Notes under the pieces: generated by a model | The model's input: only the letters and a program-made list of their open reading frames with translations | What the model was told of the DNA's origin: nothing | The model's database searches: none | Part shown: positions 21,215-30,203 of the stretch, in pieces | How the letters are laid out: each line of letters begins with the position of its first letter | How positions within the stretch are numbered: position 1 is the stretch's first letter | Origin: Didymodactylos carnosus | Lineage: Eukaryota; Rotifera; Eurotatoria; Philodinida; Philodinidae | NCBI GenBank assembly: GCA_905250885.1 | Contig: CAJNOQ010001579.1 | Coordinates: forward strand, 1 to 30,203 | Direction of reading: 5' to 3' | Length of the DNA: 30,203 nucleotides | Program-made: the position numbers and the translations under genes

Positions 21215-21224
21215 TATATAAAAG
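21215..21224 (+). promoter_or_regulatory. TATA-box-like site
   Basis: TATATAAAAG lies at the right edge of the 460-bp element, overlapping its target duplication. A GC-richer tract follows (about 21255-21320), which could be transcribed leader of the downstream glutathionylspermidine gene. The start codon is 750 bp away, so the assignment is tentative. Confidence 0.35.
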
Positions 21225-21910
21225 TGCTGTTTTGATACTATTTATAGAGTTATAAGAGCTAGGTAACGCTCATCTACGATTCGCTCGGTCTCTGCGCTAC
21301 GCAACATTCGCGAGTATATCAGTCTGTTATCCAACATTTTTCTTTTACAAGTACGCAGCAAACTCTAGCCTAGTTGACCTTCATTCAACATACTAGAAGT
21401 ACTTTATGTATTAAGCACGCATCTATAGGTTACTTTCAATTAGATGCGAATATTTCACAACTTAGGATTAATGTTAAAGTAGTTAAAATTTTCTTATTGT
21501 CAAAGTTTATATTGAAATGATTGTTAGTATTTACCATCTACATTGCAGAGACATGAATAAGAAACTAATTCAGTGTTGCATGATATACCTTGCACATCTA
21601 TCCAATAGTTTAATATCGTGCATGTTTGATGTACAAACGGATGATATGTATTAGAATTATCGAAATTTCATCAAACAATGCATTATTCCAAATGCTAAGA
21701 CTATCATGTAGCTCACAGAATTCATAAAAATAGTTGTATAGATCGGGGCAACGATGGGCCCAACAATTGTGAACTCGTCTCATCTATAGAGCACGCCGTG
21801 GATGTCACTTTTATGCGCTTCTAGAAACGTTTCGAATTATCAGTAACTTGTGCGCTACAAAATATTGTATTTTGATATATATGTGAAGTATGACTCTGTC
21901 AATTTCTATG
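21225..21910. other. Upstream region of the glutathionylspermidine gene
   Basis: Non-coding. It presumably contains promoter and 5'-UTR sequence. The last part, ending at TTTCTATG (21910), behaves as an exon end before a consensus GTATGTG donor. Confidence 0.4.
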
Positions 21911-21963
21911 GTATGTGTAAATACCTTCGCTGATTTTTCACTGGATTATTTTTTATTTTATAG
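21911..21963 (+). other. Candidate 53-nt 5'-UTR intron
   Basis: GTATGTG at 21911 and TTTTATAG ending at 21963 bound a T-rich 53-nt segment directly before GACAACAATG. Removing it would put the upstream ATG at 21890 out of frame, so translation should begin at 21971. Confidence 0.6.
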
Positions 21964-21970
21964 GACAACA

Positions 21971-23851
21971 ATGAAACACGGTGGAAACAAACTTGCTTCT
22001 TTCAATGAAATTCAAGGAATCGCTTCGACAAATGTACCGGCCTATTCAAATGGGGATGACGACTTCTTTTCTGTTGAACGACACTATTTTCACGGCATAT
22101 TTATGGGGTTTAAATGGCAATGTGTTGAATTTGCTCGTAGATGGATTTTGATGCGTAAGAGTTGCGTATTTAAAAACATTGACTGTGCGGCTGACATATG
22201 GAATGAGTTGACTACTGTTGAACGCGTTATCGACGGTCAACATTTCCCGTTAACAGCCCATCCAAATGGCTCTCCGCAAAAGCCTCAAATTGATACGTTA
22301 CTTATTTATCCTCGTAGTACAGAACAGCCCTTTGGACATATCTCTGTTATATGTGAAGTTGTCCCAGGTTTTGTTCGTGTTGCTGAGCAAAATCATATGT
22401 TTCACTACTGGTCAGATAACTATGCTCGTGAAATTCCATTGGTATTCAAGAATGGCGGTTACTACATCGAAGATGAAGACGAAATATGCGGATGGATAGA
22501 AATTGAAGACAGCCATCAATTGCAACCGTTAGACGAATCGAAAATGGACGCTGTTCTTCAGCAGTACCAGCAGCCAGAACCAGTAGGCAAAATGGAACGT
22601 TGTTATATTTCGACTAAATCGGTTGATTTGATGCGCTCCTGGTTGAACATCGATGATCCGGCTGAAAAGTTTTTTACAGAATTGTTCGGTGAGGACATCG
22701 CACGAGCCAATACTTGTCCAAACAATGTACCTTACTATAAAGTCAATCAAGATTTACTTCTAAAAATTGGCAGTACATCGAATCAACTACATCGAATATT
22801 TCTGGAAGCCACGGACCATGTTATTCATAACGACGAACTTTTGAAACGTTTCGGTATACCAGAGATATTCTGGAATCGTGTTCGCCAATCTTGGAAAAAC
22901 GATCGAGATTCTACCATGACAGGTCGATTTGATCTTGCATTTGATGGAAAAGAACTGAAAGTCTTTGAGTATAATGCTGATAGTGCATCGGCACTTTTCG
23001 AATGTGCTATTATACAGCAAAAATGGGCTCAAGGTGTGAAGTTGACTTCTAGCTTCATGTCTGGCTTTCAATTACATCGTACCCTAGTGAAAAATTGGAA
23101 ACGCTTGAACATAAAAACGCGTATTCATATAATGATTGATAACGACAAAGAAGAGCGTCTGACTGCTCTCTATATGCAAAATGTTATGAATGAGGCTGGT
23201 ATCAATTCAAAGCTATGTACAATGACTGACGATTTCTATTGGAAAGATTCTACTATTGTGGACAGCGATGGTGAGTTAGTGAAAATCGTGTGGAAGTTGT
23301 GGATGTGGGAGACCATTTTCAGAGACTACGTTGAAGTGCAAAAAGAACGATCTCTAAATAATGGAAATCGGTGGAGTCCCGTAAATGGAGAACATCCACG
23401 TCTTAGTGATATTTTATTGAATGATCGTATAAAGGTCGTCGAGCCCCTATGGAAAGTTATTACCAGCAATAAAGCACTTTTACCCGTTTTATGGTCTATG
23501 TTTCCAAATCATCCAAATCTGTTACACAGTGAGTGGACTCTCACAAACGAACTAAGACAAGCGCCTTACGTAAAAAAACCGATCGTCGGTCGATGTGGTC
23601 AGAATGTGACATTATACGATGCAAACGGTAATTCTGTTATGGATGAAACTACAGGAAAATTTTCGGATCGAAATTGTATTTATCAAGAATTATTCGCTCT
23701 AAAAAACTATGATGGTTATTATGCAATTATTTGCAGTTGGATTATTAGTGGTTTATTTACTGGTTTCTGCATACGTGAAGATAATAAATTAATTACCGAT
23801 GGTGATAGTCCTATAACAGCTTGCTGCATAGTCTGGAAAGAAGAGGAATGA
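21971..23851 (+). CDS. gss: Bifunctional glutathionylspermidine synthetase/amidase
   Basis: The 626-residue product is close in length to the ~620-residue E. coli enzyme. The N-terminal CHAP-type amidase (~40-170) holds the expected triad: Cys51 in KWQCVEFARR, His123 in FGHISV and Glu139 in RVAEQN. The C-terminal ATP-grasp-like synthetase (~210-625) has the MTGRFDLAFDG and KVFEYNADSASALFE segments, which carry glutathione and Mg-ATP ligands, and the late KKPIVGRCGQNV motif. The enzyme joins glutathione to spermidine using ATP and can also hydrolyse the product, linking thiol redox and polyamine pools; trypanothione synthetases are relatives. It has no signal peptide, so is probably cytosolic. 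I chose the ATG at 21971 because the longer frame from 21890 includes an apparent intron. The coding region is intronless. The family is typical of bacteria and kinetoplastids, so horizontal transfer is the likely origin here. All key residues I could check are intact. Confidence 0.93.
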   Translation: MKHGGNKLASFNEIQGIASTNVPAYSNGDDDFFSVERHYFHGIFMGFKWQCVEFARRWILMRKSCVFKNIDCAADIWNELTTVERVIDGQHFPLTAHPNGSPQKPQIDTLLIYPRSTEQPFGHISVICEVVPGFVRVAEQNHMFHYWSDNYAREIPLVFKNGGYYIEDEDEICGWIEIEDSHQLQPLDESKMDAVLQQYQQPEPVGKMERCYISTKSVDLMRSWLNIDDPAEKFFTELFGEDIARANTCPNNVPYYKVNQDLLLKIGSTSNQLHRIFLEATDHVIHNDELLKRFGIPEIFWNRVRQSWKNDRDSTMTGRFDLAFDGKELKVFEYNADSASALFECAIIQQKWAQGVKLTSSFMSGFQLHRTLVKNWKRLNIKTRIHIMIDNDKEERLTALYMQNVMNEAGINSKLCTMTDDFYWKDSTIVDSDGELVKIVWKLWMWETIFRDYVEVQKERSLNNGNRWSPVNGEHPRLSDILLNDRIKVVEPLWKVITSNKALLPVLWSMFPNHPNLLHSEWTLTNELRQAPYVKKPIVGRCGQNVTLYDANGNSVMDETTGKFSDRNCIYQELFALKNYDGYYAIICSWIISGLFTGFCIREDNKLITDGDSPITACCIVWKEEE

Positions 23852-23887
23852 TTTTTCTCCTTCCTTTCGTTCGTCGAATCATTATAG

Positions 23888-23973
23888 GTATGCTAACTAT
23901 TTCTAATTATCGGTCGATCTAAATAGGGGTGCATTTAAATAACATACTGTTCAGTGTTTTTTCTTTTTTTCAG
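23888..23973 (+). other. Candidate 3'-UTR intron
   Basis: GTATGCTAAC at 23888 and a long T-rich tract ending TTTTTTTCAG at 23973 form a plausible 86-nt intron, 36 nt after the stop codon. The downstream exon leads to AATAAA at 24065. Confidence 0.5.
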
Positions 23974-24064
23974 AACTCGCTGACCAAGTGGAAGAGGTGG
24001 AAAAGTCTCACAATACAGGTTTCAATCCGAAATGGATTCTTTTGCATTTTTCTACAATATTGTG

Positions 24065-24070
24065 AATAAA
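24065..24070 (+). terminator. Polyadenylation signal AATAAA
   Basis: A canonical AATAAA lies 214 bp after the stop codon of the glutathionylspermidine gene, in the last exon predicted from the 3'-UTR intron. Cleavage would fall 10-30 nt further on. Confidence 0.55.
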
Positions 24071-24906
24071 AAGTTATTTTAGAGATTGTAAAGTAAAGTA
24101 GATTGAATGTAGCACCATATATAAAAATGTTTGTTTAATCTCTTGACATCTACTGACTGAATTTTTCGGGCGTCTTTCGCAATACACTATAAAGCGAAAA
24201 TCGAGAAGATGTAGTTCTTTTCTTTTGTATATAATGTTCTTTTTCCAGCATTATTAGTGACGTTTATCTCGACTTACTCGGTTTCTTTATCAAGACGATC
24301 TGTTTTAAACAACACGTAGCTTTTTTCCCAAAAACCCCAGCTGAAATTCACCGAATGAAATGACCGAAGGATTAATCGATCTGATTGAACTTTCGAATCG
24401 ACCTGTCTGAGCCAGTTTTTTTCTAAAAAATCCTTTACTATTTGATAATTGTTAGTCGAATAAAAACGAAAAGATAAAGAATAGTACGGGAAAAAGTAAT
24501 TTCTGAATTTCAAAGCACAGTTTATTATTCCATTTCATAAATCTATATTCTTTTTTTTGAAAATTAATAATCATTTTTCCCATTAGACCATGCTGTCATA
24601 AAAATAAATGCTTTACTTTAATAGAAAAACATCGAATTTTTTTGGTTGATTATTCCACTTAGACCAGCCAGTTTTCACTAGTTTGTCCCAACCAACCAGT
24701 CCAGTACAGTTCGATTTCTTTTAACTAGTTCCAACTCTGAGATAGCATCTTCTCTTACAGTTTGATTGAAGAGTAGTAAATTTCCTTGCCACAAGAGAAA
24801 AGTAGATGAAGACTCTTCCATTCGCTTTCGCAACGACATAGACAGCTGAAACGCAGTGATAGTGAAAACGACGCCGCCACAGATGTTATAATGTAAAAAT
24901 ACATGA
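24071..24906. other. Non-coding stretch
   Basis: No supported gene. Minus-strand frames at 24274-24513 and 24678-24962 have no domains, and the latter runs into the miniature element. Confidence 0.5.
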
Positions 24907-24914
24907 GGATGGTT

Positions 24915-25210
24915 CAGGGGTGTAACCGGTATCAAAAATGTGATACCGGTACCGGTATACAAACTTTGTACCGGTACCGGCTTGTCTTGATCGTTTTTTG
25001 CCTAAATACAAACACTTTTTCCTTGTTTATAGAAATCGGTCATAGATGAACTGAATTTACACGATATTTTTCGCCAAATCGTATCATATCCCAAAATACC
25101 AGTAATGTCGACCGATTGATGATACTTCATACTAATACCGGTCACCGTTATAATTCATGCCGGTATACCGGTCGGCCTTATAATTCATACCGGTATCGGT
25201 TGCACCTCTG
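24915..25210. mobile_element. hAT-like miniature element, 296 bp, with target duplications
   Basis: The left end CAGGGGTGTAACCGGTATC and the right end, read inverted, CAGAGGTGCAACCGATACC form terminal inverted repeats of about 19 bp. Flanking octamers GGATGGTT (24907-24914) and GGACGGTT (25211-25218) match 7 of 8. CAG-start termini and 8-bp duplications are the hallmarks of hAT elements. Internal copies of GGTACCGGTATAC and its complement repeat near each end. No transposase is encoded. It is probably related to the element at 4949-5272. Confidence 0.85.
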
Positions 25211-25218
25211 GGACGGTT

Positions 25219-26190
25219 CACTAAACGATCTGCACAACTTAAGACTCTATTTCTTTGAATACATCATGCAAATCGCATATCTTCCTCGTCTTTGGCTCCT
25301 TTCCTCTGTTTATTGTTAGCGAGACAGTCGTCCATACTCTTTTTGATGCCCATGAGAGTACAGAACTACATTTGGTTATTTGCGGCAGCATTCTGTTTTA
25401 AAAATGTGACAGAACCCTTCTCAATCAAAAATCGCAGTTCAACAACAACCGTAGCGACCAGCTTAGAAATCGATAAAAATCATAGAGTTTTTCTATAGAC
25501 TTTTGCAGTTTAGATATTACAAAAATCAAAACGGACGTATCTCTAAATAACACTCTATAAGCTGACGGCTAGACTGATTTATATAGCCCAACATTCCTGG
25601 TATATTGGTGTATATTCTGTGATTCTAAGCGGAGCGAGTTTCCACTAAAATTTGAGCGAATAACGGCATCACGAGTCGGTCATCAGTGTTCATATCGTCA
25701 AGTAAATGTTCTTCTTGCTCCGCGTTTGAAGTGTAGCCATTGCTCGCTTTTTTCTTTTCGATTGACTTTTTTGACTATCATAATACGCATCGTACCTCAA
25801 TCGGAGAATTTAATTTTAGCTGTAAGGAAGCAATTAATTTATTTCTTACAGTATAGTAATGAGTACGCTCATAAAAGTATGTTTATTCGACTTAATGAGA
25901 CCGTATTAATAAAGTTGAGCGGGAACAAGATTTCTCGTATTTGGCCTGCTATTTTAAGGGCTCCCCTCCCGCCAGAAATTATCTCCGACATAGTACATCC
26001 GATCTTGATGAAACTTTCCATAAATGTTCGACACAATGAGTTACGGGATTGAAGACATTTTTTTGTCTCCAAGTCTAATGGTTTAGGATTTTTCTAGAGA
26101 TCAAGGTCCAAAACGGATCCTGAACGGCGTCCCAAGATTTGTTAATATACTTCAAGCTAGAGAGTTCGTTTTATTTTAAACTAGACACCT
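25219..26190. other. Non-coding stretch
   Basis: No supported gene. A 108-codon plus-strand frame (25726-26052) lacks any recognisable domain and overlaps a minus-strand frame of similar quality. Confidence 0.45.
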
Positions 26191-26360
26191 AACTACATCG
26201 ACTGACCGGCGCCGACTCTTCAATTAAGCCTTTATTGGTTTTCCAGGCAACCAACAACCTCCAAAACCCGAAAAAGCCTTCCAGATTTTCTAAAAATCCT
26301 CAGTTTGACATAAAAATCAAGACCTAATTCAAAACTCGACGTCGGTCAGTCGATGTAGTT
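26191..26360. repeat. 170-bp segment with ~21-bp terminal inverted repeats
   Basis: AACTACATCGACTGACCGGCG at the left is matched by its inverted copy ending CGGTCAGTCGATGTAGTT at the right, with one or two mismatches. Its size suits a very small non-autonomous transposon. No target duplication is obvious. Confidence 0.65.
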
Positions 26361-27493
26361 TCTTTTCCTCTTTTAAACAAAAAAAGAATACAGAAATACT
26401 TGTGTATCGCGATAATCTCGCCTATGACGTTTATCGATAGACGTCGATAAATTCCGTTGACTTTTTATTGCGATAAAATCCCTCATTAACGAGATATTTT
26501 AAGACATGAGACATATCATCGCACTATATCGCCAATTTTGAGCTAAAAATGTCCTCATGTGCAGGAGATCATATTGCTTGTTCTCATTCTCACCATTGAT
26601 GAAGGTTGATGTGTGATATTTTACCCTATTGTTTTGATGAAGCACATGTAGTGATGTCCACAATCGTTCATTTTTCTTTGATGAAAAATGTGTCATCATT
26701 TAAACAATACAATACGTACTTTCTTTTGAAACAAATTTTATAACAAGAAATACAGTGCAACAGAATTGATTTTAACATGTCAACATCGATATAGCGTATG
26801 TATTTCTATAATTTTCCACAGGGCTGTATATGTTTATGAATAAAGAACTAGTTTTCCAGAGGTGTTTTGAGTAACTCATCTTCTTCAAAGACGTTAAATT
26901 TGGTTTTCCCGAAAGACATCCGAAGTCTACATGTTCCAATGTCCAAAACTACAAGTGATCATGTATGTTCCATCAAAAGCTATTACAAAAAACTCGTGTA
27001 CATCTTTTTGTTATCTACCTGTGAGTTATTTTCTGAGTAATATTTGACTCCAAAAATAAAATGTGCCTATTTGATAACACGAAGTTATTATTGACTGTAT
27101 TCACCTAATATTAGGGATCCATAAAATACGATGTCTTTTCTTTTCTTTCATTTTTTGGCAAATGTGTGCCTATGCATCAACTATTACAGAACGGAGAAAG
27201 AAAAAGGTAAAATAAATAGAATGAAAGAAACACGTTGTATGTTTGTTTTCTTTCTGATTCACTTCGAATTTAAAGAGATGATATCCATTCTATCTATCTA
27301 AGCACATCTTGGCGATTCAAACATCTATGTATAATGCACCATAGCTCTAAAAACAAATGCTTATCTTTTCTCCTGTTCAAACTACTGTATTTCTATTTAT
27401 CTAACGAAAAATCAAAAAGTTCAAGGAAAAATTTCCGAAAGACAAACGTGGTAGCAAAAATAGAAAGATCTGGTCCACAAAGAAATCAGGCAT
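26361..27493. other. Upstream region of the GH88 gene
   Basis: Non-coding, AT-rich. 26405-26455 contains several overlapping CGATA/TATCG palindromic motifs of unknown meaning. No gene is seen. Confidence 0.45.
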
Positions 27494-27501
27494 TATAAAA
27501 T
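27494..27501 (+). promoter_or_regulatory. TATA box of the GH88 gene
   Basis: TATAAAAT lies 43 bp upstream of the GH88 start codon. Initiation about 30 bp downstream would leave a leader of only some 10-15 nt, or an acceptor for a trans-spliced leader if one is used in this organism. Confidence 0.5.
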
Positions 27502-27536
27502 ACGCGTGTTTCTTTTTCGTCACTGTATTTAATCAA

Positions 27537-28772
27537 ATGATGATGCGCGGAATCCTAATTTGTACATTTTTGCTATCTGCAGTAGGTTCAGTTTCCCCGT
27601 CTTTACCTATCAATGATTTGATGACATATGCCGGATCGCAGTATCATATCGTTTATAATCAATGGAAAAATAACACATTTCAATATTATCCAACATTCGG
27701 TTATCCACAAAATGCTGAATGGCAATCATCAACCGCCACAACCGGATGGACAAGTGGATTTTTTCCCGGTGTTATGTGGAATTTGTACGAATATAATTCA
27801 ACATTTCTGAACATGGACTATGCATTAGCTGTTACCACACCCACTCGTCTATTTGCCAATAATACGCAAACACACGACGTTGGATTTGTGATAATGTCTG
27901 GTTGTGGAAATGCCTATCGTCTACTGAAAGCAAAATCCTTTGCTGAAGTGATCATAAAAGCAGCTCAGTCACTATCTACTCGTTATTCTCCCATTGTTCA
28001 TTGTACACGATCATGGAATAGTGCACATGGTTTTCTGGTCATTATAGACAATATGATGAATTTAGAATTGTTATATGAAGCTAATGTATTAACGAATAAT
28101 CAAACATTCTACAATATAGCCTTTAATCACGCAAACCGAACAATGTACGAACATTTCAGAGAAGATAACAGCACATATCATGTCGTTGAATATAATGAGA
28201 CGGATGGTAACGTTGTTCAAAAATATACAGCTCAAGGTTATTCTAACAATTCAACGTGGTCTCGGGGACAAGCATGGGCCATTCACGGCTTCACCATATC
28301 CTATCGGTACACCAGACATCAGCCATTCTTAGATACAGCCATTGGTGCTGCAAATTACTTTCTATCCCGTCTACAAGGTGAAGTACAAGATTCAGTACCC
28401 TACTGGGATTTTGATTCACCCTTCAATGCCACCTATCAGCCTCGTGATACTAGTGCAGCCAGTATTATCGCTAGTGCACTTTTAGAATTAGCTCAATATG
28501 TTCCTTCAGAATTGTCATTAGTGTACCTGAATGCATCTGAGATAATTTTGAACAATCTAGGCAGTGCTGTGTACTTGGCCAGCGGTAACAAGATATATCA
28601 GCTGCCAGCTATTCTTGTCAATGGGACATCAGGACCGTATCATAATCCACAGTCACCTGCTTATGATGTAGCCGAAAGTTATGGTGATTACTACTTCACA
28701 CAAGCACTCGTGAGATATTCGAAGTTAAAACAAGGAAAAAAGTTAGATTTAATGCTTAATGCTAGCGATTAA
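27537..28772 (+). CDS. Secreted glycoside hydrolase family 88 (unsaturated glucuronyl hydrolase)
   Basis: The intronless frame of 411 residues starts with a signal peptide (~1-22, MMMRGILICTFLLSAVGS). The GH88 fold is recognisable by TGWTSGFFPGVMWNLYE (69-85), THDVGF with Asp114, IIDNMMNLELLYEA with Asp171, the substrate-pocket segment TWSRGQAWAIHGF (240-252), VPYWDFDSP and RDTSAASIIASALLEL. Asp114 and Asp171 correspond to the two catalytic aspartates (88 and 149) of the Bacillus enzyme, which hydrates the C4-C5 double bond of unsaturated uronic-acid sugars left by polysaccharide lyases. At least eight N-x-S/T sequons fit a secreted eukaryotic product, so it probably acts in the gut lumen or outside the cell on heparinoid-, chondroitin- or plant/algal-derived oligosaccharides. 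The family is bacterial and fungal; an animal copy suggests horizontal transfer. Three consecutive-region Met codons make the exact start uncertain by a residue or two. Confidence 0.92.
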   Translation: MMMRGILICTFLLSAVGSVSPSLPINDLMTYAGSQYHIVYNQWKNNTFQYYPTFGYPQNAEWQSSTATTGWTSGFFPGVMWNLYEYNSTFLNMDYALAVTTPTRLFANNTQTHDVGFVIMSGCGNAYRLLKAKSFAEVIIKAAQSLSTRYSPIVHCTRSWNSAHGFLVIIDNMMNLELLYEANVLTNNQTFYNIAFNHANRTMYEHFREDNSTYHVVEYNETDGNVVQKYTAQGYSNNSTWSRGQAWAIHGFTISYRYTRHQPFLDTAIGAANYFLSRLQGEVQDSVPYWDFDSPFNATYQPRDTSAASIIASALLELAQYVPSELSLVYLNASEIILNNLGSAVYLASGNKIYQLPAILVNGTSGPYHNPQSPAYDVAESYGDYYFTQALVRYSKLKQGKKLDLMLNASD

Positions 28773-30203
28773 CACAGCATGGAGATTAAATTGGAGATCT
28801 ATGTAAGCGTTTCATCTCGTTTTTCAGACCATAGACTATGTACAATCTCGTTGTTGTGGAAAAAAAAATTAATAATTAATTCGGTTGTTGAGAAAATATA
28901 AGGTGGGCATCCATATGAAGCCCTATGTAACAGAAATAATTGTTTTAGTAATAATCTATGATATAATAATCTACTATAACTCAACCACATAATCATTTTG
29001 TGCTATTTTCTTCGTTCTTCTCTTGAATTATACAATCAAACGTTATACGACTTAGCTCTTTGATATACCTCTGCATGGTTAGACACGAAAAAATTCATAC
29101 AAAACCGACAAGAAACAAATCAAGGTGGTTCATTCACCAGCAAAAAAACGGTGATCACCGTCAATTTACCGCAAAACAACCACTGAACCAGTTGAGAACC
29201 GTGGTTGAAACGATTCACGTTTTTTTCAACATTTTATACACAGAAGAAACAGTGGTAACGGTTTTTTGAGTACGTTTTTTTTTCCATGGCCAAAAAGTGG
29301 TGATCGCAGGTTTTTCATCGAAACAACTGACGAAAGCTACGGTTTCTCTCCAGTTCATCATTTTCAGAACCGATTCTATCCGCGATTTTCTACACTTACA
29401 GAATGGTTGATGCCTGTCATCTAACGCTTTTCGTTCAGAATTTCAGATAATTTACAGTATTGTTCGAGATGGTTTTTCTGATTCGAGAGTAAGTTGTAAT
29501 ATATTTTATCTGGAATTCTCTTCGAAAACATAATACAGCGACCATAGACGAAGTAAAAAGTGTGTCTGAAAATAAGTTAATAGTTTGTGACAGAGTTCAG
29601 TCAGTCAGGTGCTCGTCGAGACATGAGAATATATGAACTAAGAAAATGTGCACGGTCAAGGTGAGTTTTCTAAATCGTCTTTTTGCTATATTTCTCACTC
29701 CTGATGCGATCGATACATGACTGGTACATAATATTTTCCGAGTAAGAGAGAGAGAGTAATAATGAGGCGAAAAGAAGATTCTGACTAAGCGAGCATGTCA
29801 AAATGTATTCCGGTCGGTCGCTATTCGTCTATTCCTCTGTTCCGCTATTCCGCGGATTCCGTATATTAAGAACGAATTCTTTATTTTCATTAAATGTTCA
29901 TCTTTTATGTATGCAACAAAGAGTGCTCAGTGTAAACCCACTTCATAGTCTGCCAACTTTGCCAACTAAAATTACACTAATTAAAGAAGATCCATTCCTC
30001 TTTTTTATACTAGTTTCAAGTACACGAGTTGTACACGATGCTGATCTATTTTTTAGAAAAGGACCCTTTTTAGTTTTTGAGAAATATGGCTGTGAATATC
30101 GTTGATTATCGTTTGAAAAAGCACGTTTTTCCTTACGCGACTTGCAGAGAGTTCTTTTGCCTCTCTCGAAACTTGCTTGCTCAGACGATAACCCACGATA
30201 TTC
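28773..30203. other. Non-coding stretch
   Basis: No supported gene. 29100-29400 carries palindromic bits such as GGTGATCACC and CGGTTTTT-type motifs that recall 16280-16500. 29807-29865 has loosely repeated ATTCCG/TTCCGC words. The open frame 29803-30105 has no domain and is not called. Confidence 0.45.

Noticed and set aside
21890..21970. N-terminal extension of the glutathionylspermidine frame
   Set aside because: It contains GTATGTG and TTTTATAG bounding a T-rich 53-nt intron, and the extension has no counterpart in the family.
25726..26052. 108-codon plus-strand ORF
   Set aside because: No domain, an overlapping frame on the opposite strand and background composition.
1..30203. CRISPR arrays, rRNA, tRNA, telomeric TGTGGG arrays and the rotifer spliced-leader gene
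   Set aside because: Looked for by eye on both strands; none was seen.

Overview
This window looks like animal nuclear DNA, most likely from a bdelloid rotifer. It is AT-rich with sparse genes. Two genes are metazoan and spliced (a claudin/PMP22-type four-span protein and a muscle-LIM/CSRP-type protein), with GT-AG introns, one only 53 nt long. Two more genes belong to families that are mainly bacterial, fungal or protist: a bifunctional glutathionylspermidine synthetase/amidase and a glycoside hydrolase family 88 enzyme. Animal genes mixed with apparently foreign, domesticated genes among decayed transposons is a pattern known from bdelloids. The taxon is an inference from gene content; no marker gene is present.

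Layout. 1-5444 is gene-poor and repeat-rich: a TA-flanked foldback at 2433-2786, a ~180-bp direct repeat at 2827/3987 and a miniature element with GGTATCGGTAT-type ends at 4949-5272. 5445-6864 is the claudin-like gene, whose cytoplasmic tail is encoded by eight 30-bp units. The tail is followed by an undetermined base (6762), an exact 143-bp copy of sequence from 10366-10508, and an exact second copy of the tail; this is either a rearrangement or a misassembly. 7881-9144 (minus) is a decayed Helitron-type protein gene. 9614-11165 holds four diverged ~340-480-bp repeat units in one orientation.

11758-14556 (minus) is a three-coding-exon LIM gene whose 1.6-kb intron houses a large inverted repeat. 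14631-18984 contains a foldback element, a perfect 48-bp hairpin, and a reverse-transcriptase fragment partly duplicated in inverted orientation. 18985-20751 has one unsupported 148-codon ORF. 20752-21211 is a 460-bp inverted-repeat element with an 8-bp target duplication. 21971-23851 is the glutathionylspermidine gene, with candidate introns in both UTRs and an AATAAA site. 24915-25210 is a hAT-like miniature element with near-perfect 8-bp target duplications. 27537-28772 is the intronless, secreted GH88 gene with a close TATA box. 28773-30203 shows nothing convincing.

The genes do not form an operon or pathway. The two foreign-type genes would act separately: one in thiol-polyamine (redox/polyamine storage) metabolism in the cytosol, the other in extracellular or digestive breakdown of unsaturated uronic-acid oligosaccharides. 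The most notable biology is the pair of apparently transferred genes sitting 3.7 kb apart in a transposon-dense segment, the minisatellite-encoded claudin tail with its rearranged duplicate, and the density of inverted-repeat structures.
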